From: Taishania sp037189645
Lineage (GTDB): Bacteria; Bacteroidota; Bacteroidia; Flavobacteriales_D; Crocinitomicaceae
Assembly: GCA_037189645.1 (NCBI GenBank)
Contig: JBBCIY010000005.1
Location: forward strand, 558,001 to 622,000
Length of the DNA: 64,000 nt
Direction: 5' to 3'
Part shown: in pieces, positions 19,374 through 28,540 of the stretch
How the letters are laid out: each line of letters opens with the position of its first letter
Position numbering within the stretch: position 1 is the stretch's first letter
Made by a program: the position numbers and the translations under genes
The notes under the pieces: generated by a model
What the model saw: the letters and a program-made list of their open reading frames with translations, nothing else
The model's database searches: none
What the model was told of the DNA's origin: nothing

Positions 19374-19579
19374 AGTAATAGATTAAATGTTACGTGTAAG
19401 ATTACTTTGTTTTCATTGACCGGCAGGAACAGGCAAACGGTTCAATCCTCAAATTAACGCTATTCTCCCGGGATAAAAAAGAGTATAAACACGCTATCCT
19501 GAAAAGGGGTATTTATACCTGATTTTTATTCATGAAGAGGGAATCTCCTGTATCCGGAGGTGTGATACAACAGTATATT

Positions 19580-20158
19580 TCAGATCTGCTTTGAAAGGAC
19601 GTATTGCGGGCCCCTGATACCGGTAATCTGCCGTCCCGTGTCTGAGAATCCCGCTTTCAGGTACACCCGGCGGGCATGTTCATTGTCCAGGTTGACCGAC
19701 AGTACCAGCTCATTCACCCCGGGATACTGTTCCTGTACATAGCCTGTCAGCAGCTCCATCACTTTTTTACCGTATCCTCTTCCCTGGTAACCGGGATGGA
19801 TGGAATAGGAACGGATCAAAACAGCATTTCCGTTCGCTGTCAGTTGCAGCTTGTCGGTTCCCTGATCCAGGATGAAAAAGCCGATCGGTGTTTCGCCGAG
19901 CATGACAACAATGATCGACTTACCGGCATCTTCCAGGTCTTTCCGCTGGTGGATGCACGCTTCGATCGACATGGTAAACTGGGCCTGCTCATCGTTCAAC
20001 CGGTAATTGAGCGCGGCAAAATGCGAGGGGTCGTATGGAATGAGGGCCAGCATGTCAGGAATCACATGGAATGTATTGCATTCCAAATATAGGTGTTTTT
20101 TGGTTATGGAGTAAGGAAGAAAAGTGCATTTACAATTAAGATCGAAAATATTATCCAT
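19580..20158 (-). CDS. GNAT family N-acetyltransferase
   Basis: A 192-residue protein with a GNAT fold: the acetyl-CoA loop IHPGYQGRGYGKKVMELL (motif A, Q/RxxGxG), followed by LVLSVNLDNEHARRVYLKAGF, the usual strand-helix with the conserved N and Y. The acceptor substrate is unknown. The N-terminal about 35 residues (up to FHVIPD) are unlike the family, and an internal ATG (M36, MLALIPYDPSHFAAL) could be the true start. The upstream side is AT-rich island sequence, so the 5' end may have been changed by the insertion. Core GC returns on its downstream side. Confidence 0.85.
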   Translation of the reverse strand: MDNIFDLNCKCTFLPYSITKKHLYLECNTFHVIPDMLALIPYDPSHFAALNYRLNDEQAQFTMSIEACIHQRKDLEDAGKSIIVVMLGETPIGFFILDQGTDKLQLTANGNAVLIRSYSIHPGYQGRGYGKKVMELLTGYVQEQYPGVNELVLSVNLDNEHARRVYLKAGFSDTGRQITGIRGPQYVLSKQI

Positions 20159-21060
20159 TGTGATAATCGGAGATTTTACTTGGCCTTTAAATTATTTGTA
20201 ATCAATGAATCGAAACTATTTCCAAGGAACTATATCTCTATCTTTTCTTGAGTCAAACTATTTTAAAAGACTCAGCACATTTTTACCTTTAACATACATT
20301 CTTAGATCATTTTTAGCAATTCCTTTTTATTTCAAACTTTCTATCCGGCTTGACATTAGATGTTCGAAAATTTGCTTGGAAACTGGGAAGCGTTTTGTGA
20401 CAACCACCGACTGGCTGATAATATAAGGTACAGAGATACAATGACTACGTACACCTTTATTTTTGTAGAACAATTTCGGGATAAATAAAACCTTAGATTT
20501 CCATAATTAATTATTAGAAATGTACCCAAAATAGTAATATACGTTAAAAATACCTATCTGATCAAAATTTGTTTTCAAAATTTTGGATATTCAAAAAAAC
20601 ATAGTCATAATTCTTATGACGGCTATGAATGGTATATTTTTTCATATGATCGTGGCTCGGTTTTTATTTTTGAAATAGTTTCTATCAGAATTACACAAGT
20701 CAATTCCTTATCAAGAAAGGATGCAACCATAGCTTCCAGAAAAATTCTCTACCTAGATATCAGAAAATCAATCCCCTCAAGACTTTTTTCAAACAACTGC
20801 ATTCTTTTTATTGGTCTGTCAAATTCCAAAATTATTCTAGCACGTCTAACAATTGCTTCGTCAATCAGGAGAAAAGCAATTCTACATTTTCCTGCTTGTT
20901 TTTAACTCGACCATGCACTTCAATGTATAAACATAAATTTAAATGAACTAACTATTTTGTTCATAATAATGTTGGCAAATGTCCTCTGTCAAAATACAAA
21001 TTATTTTTTATTGTTCTATCTTTGGGGTAGAAAACATTACTATTCAATTAGAATTTAATA
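20159..21060. other. Left junction of the AT-rich defence island, no confident gene
   Basis: About 900 nt, strikingly AT-rich compared with the sequence to the left. Short open stretches exist (20205-20426 plus; about 20753-20870 minus, reading LIDEAIVRRARIILEFDRPI), but none has a good start or a recognisable family. The minus-strand stretch may be the tail of a decayed gene. A TATCTTTG -7 element is at 21017-21024. No integrase, tRNA fragment or obvious direct repeat was seen. Confidence 0.5.
21017..21024 (+). promoter_or_regulatory. Putative -7 element (TATCTTTG) for the dnd operon
   Basis: Matches TAnnTTTG exactly and lies 36 nt upstream of the dndC ATG, a sensible distance for a short leader. 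The matching TTG -33 box is not clear. Confidence 0.45.
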
Positions 21061-22425
21061 ATGATTGAGATAAAAAGCAGAAAAGTCAACCAAATTATTG
21101 GCGAAATAATTGATCAATATGCTTATGCTGATACTTCGGACCGGCCTTGGATTATAGGGTTTAGTGGAGGCAAGGACTCTACAGTATTATTAACACTCGT
21201 CTGGATAGCACTATTGAGAATTAGAGAGCAGATGCCTTATCCATTTCAGTTAAGAAGAAAGGTATATGTGGTATGTAACGACACGATGGTGGAAAATCCG
21301 GTAATTGCATCTTATGTAGAAGATGTTTTGAAAAAGATAGAAACAGAGGCAAGAAATCAGGATTTACCCATATTTGTCAAAAAAACCACTCCTAAGCTGG
21401 AAGAAACCTTCTGGATCAACGTCATTGGGAAAGGCTACCCGGTACCCAATAACTCTTTTAGATGGTGTACCGACAAACTCAAAATCCGCCCTACATCCAA
21501 TTTCCTTTTGGAGCAGATTGATGAAATGGGAGAAGCTCTTGTACTGTTAGGTACGAGATATGACGAAAGCGCCACCAGAGAGCGTTCTATCAGAAGACAT
21601 GAGGTCGCAGGAAGAAGATTGTCTAAACATCAAACCTCTCCCAATACTTATACCTATGCGCCTATTAAGGAGTTGATGTTGGAAGAGGTTTGGTATATTA
21701 TCAATGCTGTACCTTCTCCCTGGGGTTTCGATAATAATATCTTGTTCCAGATATATGCCGATGCCAGTTCCGATGATTATGAATGCCCTACAGTCGTAAC
21801 GGATAAAAAACATACTTCCTGCGGTCAAAGTCGTTTTGGCTGCTGGACCTGTACGGTAGTAAAGAACGATAAGTCTATGACTTCTCTGGTAGAAAATGGC
21901 AGAGATTGGATGCAGCCGCTTTTGGATTTCAGGAACTGGTTGGTGGAAGACAGAAATCTTCCCGAAAACAGGATGGATCAGAGAAGAAATGGTCAGAAAG
22001 CAGTAAATGAAGACGGGGAAAATAATGGAACCTATACTGAGGTATATAGGTATAAAATTTTAAAAAGATTATTAACTGTTCAAAAAGAAATTCAACAGGA
22101 ACGCCCGGATATCACATTAATTAATAATCAGGAGCTGATCGCTATCCAGGTTATCTGGAACCGGGATATGTATTTTGATCATACTGTAGGTGAATTATAC
22201 AGGGAAATATATAATAAAGACATCAGTACAAACAATATCAAATCTTTGGACAATACAGAGAAACGCATTATGCGTGAAGTGTGCCAGGATGATATGAAGT
22301 ACTTTAATCTGATTGATAACCTGATTGCGCTACAAGAAACCAAAACCTTACTGATTACCAAGTACGGCTTGCATAATGATATAGAAAACAGGATCGAAAA
22401 GTTCGCAAATGAAAAAGCGAAATAA
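21061..22425 (+). CDS. dndC: DNA phosphorothioation protein DndC
   Basis: A 454-residue PAPS-reductase/ATP-pyrophosphatase-type protein that activates the DNA backbone for sulfur insertion in the Dnd system. The PP-loop SGGKDST is at 35-41. Cysteines suitable for an iron-sulfur cluster are in RWCTDKLK (C136), at C242 and in CGQSRFGCWTC (C254, C261, C264). LLGTRYDESATRERS (162-176) is also typical. The cysteine desulfurase DndA is not encoded here, so a housekeeping IscS/SufS probably supplies sulfur. First gene of dndC-dndD-dndE-Mrr; 8 nt separate it from dndD. Base use is clearly more AT-rich than in the flanking core genes. Confidence 0.95.
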   Translation: MIEIKSRKVNQIIGEIIDQYAYADTSDRPWIIGFSGGKDSTVLLTLVWIALLRIREQMPYPFQLRRKVYVVCNDTMVENPVIASYVEDVLKKIETEARNQDLPIFVKKTTPKLEETFWINVIGKGYPVPNNSFRWCTDKLKIRPTSNFLLEQIDEMGEALVLLGTRYDESATRERSIRRHEVAGRRLSKHQTSPNTYTYAPIKELMLEEVWYIINAVPSPWGFDNNILFQIYADASSDDYECPTVVTDKKHTSCGQSRFGCWTCTVVKNDKSMTSLVENGRDWMQPLLDFRNWLVEDRNLPENRMDQRRNGQKAVNEDGENNGTYTEVYRYKILKRLLTVQKEIQQERPDITLINNQELIAIQVIWNRDMYFDHTVGELYREIYNKDISTNNIKSLDNTEKRIMREVCQDDMKYFNLIDNLIALQETKTLLITKYGLHNDIENRIEKFANEKAK

Positions 22426-22433
22426 AGCAGACT

Positions 22434-24524
22434 ATGAAAATTAGAAAAATCAGATTCCATAATTTCAGGATCTATAAAGGCGAAAACGAAGTACAGTTTG
22501 AACCTGCTGCTGAAAAAAATATCAGCATCATAGCAGGGAAAAACGGCTTTGGCAAAACCACTTTTCTTACTTCGCTTATTTGGGTGTTTTATGGCAAGAT
22601 GATGGTAGAGGTAGAAGACAAATATAAGCGAGATATTAAGAACGCCGGCGGTTATGAAAAATTCTTGGTTACCTTATTGAATCGCGATGTAAAAGCAGCA
22701 TTTGAAGCAGATGTTTCCATACCTGCGCAGTTTTCTGTAGAGATAGAGATCCAAAATTTATCCATACCTTCTATTCCCTGCAATGCTGTAACTATAAAAA
22801 GGTCGTATGACCTAAGCACAGAAACAGAGGAGTTGACCATTCTGATAGATAACCTGGAAAATGAGTTGACCAAAGAAGTAGGTTATGAGGTGTTTATCAA
22901 TGACTTTATATTACCCAGGGAAATTGCCAAGTTCTTCTTCTTTGATGCGGAGAAGATCGTCACGTTGGCAGAGGCCAAGTCCAAAGCAGAGCTAAAGAAT
23001 TTAAGCAGGGCTTATGCCGAGGTTTTAGGGATTAAGAAATATGAAGATTTAAAGAAGAACCTGGAAACACTGATGGTCAAACTCCGCCGCAACGGAGCCA
23101 AGCCGGAAGAAGAAGCAAAGCTGAAAGAATTACTTGCAAAGGAAAAAGAACTCAATGCACTGCTGGACCATAACCAGGAAGAAAGATATAGTGTAGAGGA
23201 AGAGATCAATAAACTCAACAAGCAGTCCGACGCTTTGCAGGAAAAGCTGATCAGAGAGGGCAATGGGATTACAATAGATGAATTAAGGGAGCTAAAAGAG
23301 GAACACAAGCAATTAAAAAATACAGGAGATGAGATCAAGGCAAGACTAAAAAAGATGTTGGATCTGGTACCTCTTGTAATGGCAGGGAAAAAGTTGCTGG
23401 AGCTGGATCAACAATTAGAAGCTGAACAGCAAGCTACCATTGAATTTAATTTTAGTACTCAACAGTTAGACCGTTTAAAAAAAGCCGTTACTGAAAAACT
23501 GAAAGCACTTAAAATCCCCGAATCTAAAAATAAAGATATCGTTGAAATTTTTCAACAGGCCCTGACAGAACAAGGGAACAATCATAAGAACAAAGATAAA
23601 AATACTACCTTATTAGATTATAGTCCTGAGCAATATCGGGCATTTAAAGCCGTATTGGATAATATCAGGAGCGGTTTTAAAGATCAGTTTTCCAGTATCG
23701 TGCAGGAAGATAAAAACAACCGTTTAGCCATATCCAGGGTATTCTATAAGATCAGGCAGGCAGAGGCAAGAAAAGACAATCCTCTGGCTCAAAAACTGCG
23801 GGAAGATAAAACAAGAATAGACCAGCGTATATTTCAATTGGCTACCGAAAAAGGGAAGTTGGATGAGGAGCTGAAAAACCTTGAAATGCAATTATCGGTC
23901 AATCACAAAGTGCTTTCTGAATATGAGAAAAAGTTTGAACTGATAGATACAGACCGTGCAAAAAGTGAAGTAACGCAACAGCTCCTGGATAAGATCAATC
24001 TTATCATCCAGCGGATCAAGGAAGATAAAAAATACTCCTTACAAAAATCCATTTTGCTGGGGTTGAAAAAGATTATGCATAAAAACGATTTTGTACAGGA
24101 TGTCAAGGTGAATGTGCATGACGATGTCATGGATATCGATCTATTGGACCAACACAATAATATTATTGACAAAGAATCTTTATCCAAAGGGGAGCAACAA
24201 CTTTATGCTACTGCCTTACTGAAAGCATTGGTAGATGAGTCGGGCATCCAGTTTCCGGTGTTTATTGACAGCCCCTTGCAGAAATTTGACAAGTTCCATT
24301 CGCAGAACATCATCAGGGAGTTTTATCCTTCCATTTCAGAGCAGGTAGTATTATTCCCTTTGTTAGAGAAAGAATTGTCAGAGATAGAATACAACAGCCT
24401 GAAGCAAAATGTAAGTAAGGTGTATGTAATAGACAGCCTGGAAGGGCATTCTCACTTCAGGGCGGTGCCGGTGGACGAATTGTTTAACGAAATCAAGAAC
24501 GAACAGTATGTTTACGCAGGTTAA
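22434..24524 (+). CDS. dndD: DNA phosphorothioation ATPase DndD
   Basis: A 696-residue SMC/Rad50-like ATPase. Walker A is AGKNGFGKTTF (34-44), after the RecF-like opening IRFHNFRIYKGENEV. A long charged coiled coil (about 190-560) is followed by the ABC signature LSKGEQQLYATALLKAL and Walker B VFIDSPLQKFDKFHS near the C-terminus. DndD is thought to open or nick DNA so that DndC and DndE can place sulfur. It overlaps dndE by 17 nt, so the two are probably translationally coupled. Confidence 0.95.
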   Translation: MKIRKIRFHNFRIYKGENEVQFEPAAEKNISIIAGKNGFGKTTFLTSLIWVFYGKMMVEVEDKYKRDIKNAGGYEKFLVTLLNRDVKAAFEADVSIPAQFSVEIEIQNLSIPSIPCNAVTIKRSYDLSTETEELTILIDNLENELTKEVGYEVFINDFILPREIAKFFFFDAEKIVTLAEAKSKAELKNLSRAYAEVLGIKKYEDLKKNLETLMVKLRRNGAKPEEEAKLKELLAKEKELNALLDHNQEERYSVEEEINKLNKQSDALQEKLIREGNGITIDELRELKEEHKQLKNTGDEIKARLKKMLDLVPLVMAGKKLLELDQQLEAEQQATIEFNFSTQQLDRLKKAVTEKLKALKIPESKNKDIVEIFQQALTEQGNNHKNKDKNTTLLDYSPEQYRAFKAVLDNIRSGFKDQFSSIVQEDKNNRLAISRVFYKIRQAEARKDNPLAQKLREDKTRIDQRIFQLATEKGKLDEELKNLEMQLSVNHKVLSEYEKKFELIDTDRAKSEVTQQLLDKINLIIQRIKEDKKYSLQKSILLGLKKIMHKNDFVQDVKVNVHDDVMDIDLLDQHNNIIDKESLSKGEQQLYATALLKALVDESGIQFPVFIDSPLQKFDKFHSQNIIREFYPSISEQVVLFPLLEKELSEIEYNSLKQNVSKVYVIDSLEGHSHFRAVPVDELFNEIKNEQYVYAG

Positions 24525-24900
24525 AACCAGTAAAGCCAATAAAGATATAGTAGCGCAGCTCACCCGTAAGCTGAACCTGGGCACAGAGAATGTAATCGCC
24601 CGGATGGCTTACTCCTATTCTTTATCATTAGACCGTAAGCTGGATCTGAAAGATATGGCTGACTCCGGTGGTAAAGAGTACTCCCGTACAGTTCTATTCG
24701 GAGATTATTATGATATCTATATCGGCATGCTGTGTGTGCATTATGGTATTTATAAGACAGATAAAGATCTTGCTAAATATGTGAAGCTACATGTAGATGA
24801 CGGTTTGCAGCTTATCAATAAAGAAATAGAAAAAGCTCCTAATATTGACGGGTTTGACTATCTTGTAGAACTAATTCAAATGGGTATTACTAAATCATGA
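24508..24900 (+). CDS. dndE: DNA phosphorothioation protein DndE
   Basis: A 130-residue protein of the DndE family, known as a small tetrameric protein that binds nicked DNA in the phosphorothioation complex. The helical KANKDIVAQLTRKLNLG, NVIARMAYSYSLSL and EYSRTVLFGDYYDIYIGMLC segments are typical. Its start lies inside dndD and its stop overlaps the next gene as ATGA, so dndD, dndE and the nuclease are translationally linked. Confidence 0.92.
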   Translation: MFTQVKTSKANKDIVAQLTRKLNLGTENVIARMAYSYSLSLDRKLDLKDMADSGGKEYSRTVLFGDYYDIYIGMLCVHYGIYKTDKDLAKYVKLHVDDGLQLINKEIEKAPNIDGFDYLVELIQMGITKS

Positions 24901-25703
24901 TCGTAAGAGATAGAAAGAAAAATACAATTAAAGAAGCGATTTTCAAAGTTCTAAATGAACGCAAAAAGCCATTGGGTGTTAAGGAGATCTATCTTCAAAT
25001 AATTGAAAATAACCTCTATGTATTTAAAGCTGAAGATCCTGAGCACATCGTTAGAACGGTCCTTCGCAGGCATAGCGAAAATATCAATGTCAAATCTTCT
25101 AGTAAAACTAAATATTTCAGATTTTTAAAAGATGGTACATTTTGGTTTAAAGACAAACCTTACCAAGAGGAGTATAAAGAAAGGAAGGCGGAAAAAGAAG
25201 TACTGCCTTACAATGAAATAACCGAGCTTCAAAAGAAATTTAATACAATTTTCAAAAGAAATATTCTTAAACAATTAGGTAGCGTTGAACCGGAAGATTT
25301 TGAAGAATTTTGCAGGCAGTTATTGGTAGTTTATGGATTTAAGAATGTTAAAGTTACCCGGAAAACGCGGGATGGCGGTATTGATGGTTATGGAGAGCTC
25401 AAAGTTGGCATTGCTACAATGCAGGTTGCTTTTGAGTGCAAAAGATGGGCCCAAACTATAGGAAGACCTAAAGTAAGTCAGTTTAGAGGTGATATACAAG
25501 GGAAGTTCCAGCAAGGTATTTTCTTTACTACTTCAAGATTTTCTAATGAGGCTAAAGATGTCTCGTTGCAAATGGGCGCAGTACCGATTGTATTAATAGA
25601 TGGAAATGGAATTGTTGAGCTCATGATGGAAAAAGAGTTTGGTGTAGAAAAAATAGAACTTCCTATTTATTCTAATGCATTAGATTTAATTTTCCAAAAG
25701 TAG
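24897..25703 (+). CDS. HARE-HTH/Mrr-type restriction endonuclease coupled to dndE
   Basis: A 268-residue two-domain nuclease. The N-terminal about 85 residues are a winged-helix HARE-HTH-like domain (TIKEAIFKVLNERKKPLGVK to KDGTFWFKDKP). The C-terminal half is an Mrr-type PD-(D/E)xK fold: FEEFCRQLLVVYGF, then TRDGGIDGYG with catalytic D163, and FECKRW with E180 and K182, followed by KVSQFRGDI and GIFFTTSRFSNEA. Mrr proteins cut modified DNA. It overlaps dndE by 4 nt (ATGA), so it is made together with the modification enzymes. It may discriminate by modification state or act against foreign modified DNA; the specificity cannot be read from the sequence. Confidence 0.9.
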   Translation: MIVRDRKKNTIKEAIFKVLNERKKPLGVKEIYLQIIENNLYVFKAEDPEHIVRTVLRRHSENINVKSSSKTKYFRFLKDGTFWFKDKPYQEEYKERKAEKEVLPYNEITELQKKFNTIFKRNILKQLGSVEPEDFEEFCRQLLVVYGFKNVKVTRKTRDGGIDGYGELKVGIATMQVAFECKRWAQTIGRPKVSQFRGDIQGKFQQGIFFTTSRFSNEAKDVSLQMGAVPIVLIDGNGIVELMMEKEFGVEKIELPIYSNALDLIFQK

Positions 25704-26056
25704 CGAGATGGATAATTGGGTGTTGTTGTAACATGTCAAATCTACTTCACTTTTAAAGTGATACAAATTTCCACTTAGTAATTATACAGAAAATGGTACT
25801 ATTTTTCGGAGATTTACTATCATACTATATTCAAACTCTGTGGAATATCATTTTTGTAGCTCTGGTATTCATTAATTTCATTACTAAATTGCACAACTTT
25901 TTAGTTGACTATATGTAGATAGTCAGTTAATATTTTTTCTCATTTTCTGTAACTTTTTGCATATTACTGTCCCATATAATTAGTAGGTAGAGTATTGTTG
26001 CTTTTCATAAAAAGGACTATATTCGCTTTAATTATTAACGGGTTCAATTACACCGA
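25704..26056. other. AT-rich gap between the Mrr gene and the sigma-like gene
   Basis: 353 nt, strongly AT-rich, no open frame of note on either strand. Its length suggests the sigma-like/GHKL pair has its own promoter. I found no TAnnTTTG element that I would defend. Confidence 0.5.
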
Positions 26057-26578
26057 ATGGGTATGCGAGCCACAAAACAAAATAATATGTTATTAACAGC
26101 AACAGAAAAGCGCTTTTCTGCTATTTTAGTGCTTCAAAACAAACAAAAAAAGCATCATCAGGGTTCCTTCCTATATGAGGTTTATGACAAAGCCATTGAT
26201 TTGGCCCTCAATCCCCAACGTCAGGTTAACGATTTTTTTACTAGAAATTTATTTCGGGACGCAAAGCGTACCCTAAAACGTCAAAATGAAGCAATTCCTT
26301 CATTTGTTGACCTTTCACCTGACAACAGTATTTATACCGAAGAAAGTATGGCTATTGATTCCTATACTGCATTGGATGCACTAATTTATCATGATTTTCA
26401 GGCTTCAATAAACAGACTATGTCCTACAATACATCCATTGGCAGAGCAAGTGTTGAGAGGTTTGATTGATGATCTGTCTTGCAATGACCTTGCAAAAACA
26501 CTAGGTGTATCAGAAAGCTTGGTAAAAAAAATCAGGGTCAACCTTAGAAAATCTATTTGTAAAATAATTATGAACTAA
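26057..26578 (+). CDS. Sigma-70-like HTH protein
   Basis: A 173-residue protein. The C-terminus (about 135-170, DLSCNDLAKTLGVSESLVKKIRVNLRK) is a clear region-4-type helix-turn-helix as in sigma factors. An upstream segment (NLFRDAKRTLKRQNE) is faintly like the end of region 2, but a full region 2 with core-binding residues is not evident. It may be a divergent sigma factor or a DNA-binding adaptor that borrowed a sigma-4 fold. It lies 23 nt before the GHKL ATPase gene, so the two are very likely one functional unit inside the Dnd/Dpt island. Alternative start ATGs at codons 3 and 11 are possible. Confidence 0.65.
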   Translation: MGMRATKQNNMLLTATEKRFSAILVLQNKQKKHHQGSFLYEVYDKAIDLALNPQRQVNDFFTRNLFRDAKRTLKRQNEAIPSFVDLSPDNSIYTEESMAIDSYTALDALIYHDFQASINRLCPTIHPLAEQVLRGLIDDLSCNDLAKTLGVSESLVKKIRVNLRKSICKIIMN

Positions 26579-26601
26579 CAACATTTAAAACTAAAGAAAA
26601 A

Positions 26602-28338
26602 ATGAAGAACATATTAAAAAATGGTATTCCATTCATAAAAACCGGACAGGCCTTACAATCCTTAAGAGATGCTGGCTACAGCATTGAGGCTGCCTTGGGT
26701 GAAGTGATTGACAATAGCATTGAAGCTGACGCAAACAATATTGGTGTCCATCTATTCGAAGGCAAAAATAAAGATGGAAAAAAATGTGTAACTCAGGTTG
26801 TTTTTATTGATGATGGAAAGGGAATGGACACAGATCTGCTACAATACTATCCACAGGTTGGTTTTTCCACTCGTTACATGAGCTCAAATACAATTGGCAA
26901 ATATGGTGTGGGGGCCAAACTAGCCGCACTTAATTTTGCTAGAAGGTTTGATGTATGGAGCAGAGTCGATGCAACGACTCCTTGGATGCACGTGTATTTT
27001 GATTTAGATGAAACTATTAACGCCGAAGAAAAAGGAGAAGAACTAACGATCAATAAGCCTGACATAATACCGTTTCCTCAGGAATTGAATCATATTGTTC
27101 AACCAGACGCAAAAGGCACTGTAATTGCCTGGTCAAGGGTTGATCGTCTAGAAGATGGCAGACATGCTGTCCACTATGATGAATTAGTCCAGGACATTAA
27201 AAAAGAATTATCCAGAATGTTTCGGAACTTCATTGATGGAGGGATAAAAATCAATGTTAATGAGCAGTCCTTATTAGCCTATGACCCGCTCATGCTTATG
27301 AAGAATTCTTTTCAGGATAAAGAGTTAAAGAAACACTACCTAGGTATTACTAAGGATAAAAATGATGAAAGAGTTAAAGACCATTACGAAGCAAGAGTCA
27401 TCGAGGACAAGATAATTAAAGTTGAGGGCACAAAAATTCGTTTACGAGTAACATTATATCCTAAAGAAATCATAAGAAAAAGAGGATTAGGTGGTGATGC
27501 GATTGCAACAAAACTACGTATTCCCGATAATGAAGGATCTATAAGCTTTATGAGATTGGAAAGGGAAGTTGCCTATACCAATGTACCTAGAATTTTCCCT
27601 AGTAGGGTGGAGAATCCTGACCGTTTTATCGGTATCGAAGTATCTTTTAATCCAGACCTAGACGGTTTTTTGGGTGTCCGTAACGTAAAACGAGGTGTAG
27701 AGCCTCACGGTGAATTGCGAACAAAGATAAGGGAGGCTCTTAAGAATCCTATTACACAGGCTCGTAAGTTGATTGAAGAGATCTGGGGAGAGGTTTCTAG
27801 AGAAGAGCAGGAACATAAAGGAGAATATAACCCCATAACTCAGGCGGCAAATGAGGCAAATGCCTCTATGCCAAAAAGTAGAGTACAAAATAATAGGTCG
27901 AAAAACGAAGTTGAGAAAGAAATAGATGAGTTAGCTGCAGATGTAGTAGGTAATGACGAAAAGGCGAAAGAAGAATATAAAGAAAAGATAAGCAAAGAGC
28001 CTTTCGTGATAGAATCGGTAAGTTTTGCGGGTAAGGAGTTTATTGATATTAAACATCTTAATGGCCAGGTGGTCATCAGAATTAACACACGCCACCCTTT
28101 CTATCAGGAAATGTATAAACCCATAAAGGATATTGCGCAATCTGATCCAGGTACGGTGACAGGTGATCAAGCGGTCAAAATTTCACGCCGGACTATCGAA
28201 GCTTTAACATTACTTATCTTAGCTTACGGTAAAGCCGAGTCAATGAATGTAAATCCTGATGAAGCATACCGCGACTTAACTGGTTATTGGGGACAATTTT
28301 TACATACGCTTATGGGGAAAGTAAAGGATGTAATGTAA
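26602..28338 (+). CDS. MORC-type GHKL ATPase
   Basis: A 578-residue ATPase of the Hsp90/MutL/histidine-kinase (GHKL) fold. The Bergerat motifs are all present: N-box ALGEVIDNSIEADAN (E34, D37, N38), G1 DDGKGMD (70-76) and G2 IGKYGVGAKLAALN (98-111). An S5-type second domain follows (MRLEREVAYTNVPRIFPSRV; DLDGFLGVRNVKRGVEPHG), as in MORC-like proteins. The rest has a charged linker and a C-terminal helical domain of unknown role. MORC-like GHKL ATPases occur in bacterial restriction and defence loci and may act as clamps on DNA. It follows the sigma-like gene by 23 nt and ends facing the dpt arm. No known Dnd component has this architecture, so its link to phosphorothioation is by location only. 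Confidence 0.85.
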   Translation: MKNILKNGIPFIKTGQALQSLRDAGYSIEAALGEVIDNSIEADANNIGVHLFEGKNKDGKKCVTQVVFIDDGKGMDTDLLQYYPQVGFSTRYMSSNTIGKYGVGAKLAALNFARRFDVWSRVDATTPWMHVYFDLDETINAEEKGEELTINKPDIIPFPQELNHIVQPDAKGTVIAWSRVDRLEDGRHAVHYDELVQDIKKELSRMFRNFIDGGIKINVNEQSLLAYDPLMLMKNSFQDKELKKHYLGITKDKNDERVKDHYEARVIEDKIIKVEGTKIRLRVTLYPKEIIRKRGLGGDAIATKLRIPDNEGSISFMRLEREVAYTNVPRIFPSRVENPDRFIGIEVSFNPDLDGFLGVRNVKRGVEPHGELRTKIREALKNPITQARKLIEEIWGEVSREEQEHKGEYNPITQAANEANASMPKSRVQNNRSKNEVEKEIDELAADVVGNDEKAKEEYKEKISKEPFVIESVSFAGKEFIDIKHLNGQVVIRINTRHPFYQEMYKPIKDIAQSDPGTVTGDQAVKISRRTIEALTLLILAYGKAESMNVNPDEAYRDLTGYWGQFLHTLMGKVKDVM

Positions 28339-28432
28339 GTTCGTTTTAAACGTTACACATTGAGAATATCTACTAAGGTAGATTATTAAATGACAGCGTA
28401 AGATATTACTTGCCCTCTAAAAAATAACTTTC

Positions 28433-28464
28433 ACACAGGTGTTTATAGCTATAAACACCTGTGT
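28433..28464. terminator. 32-bp perfect palindrome between convergent defence arms
   Basis: Two 16-nt arms with no spacer (acacaggtgtttatag / ctataaacacctgtgt) midway between the end of the GHKL gene (28338) and the end of the HNH gene (28541). As RNA it would fold from either strand, so a bidirectional terminator is the simplest reading. A run of T lies about 10 nt downstream only on the minus side. A protein-binding site remains possible. Confidence 0.7.
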
Positions 28465-28540
28465 TATACTTCGGACAAGACAGTTAACTTGCTTCTCCAC
28501 CGCTTTACCTCTCTCATGTTTTAGATTAATTACTTGCTGT

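Noticed and set aside
20205..20426. 73-codon plus-strand frame at the left island edge
   Set aside because: AT-rich chance frame without family or promoter.
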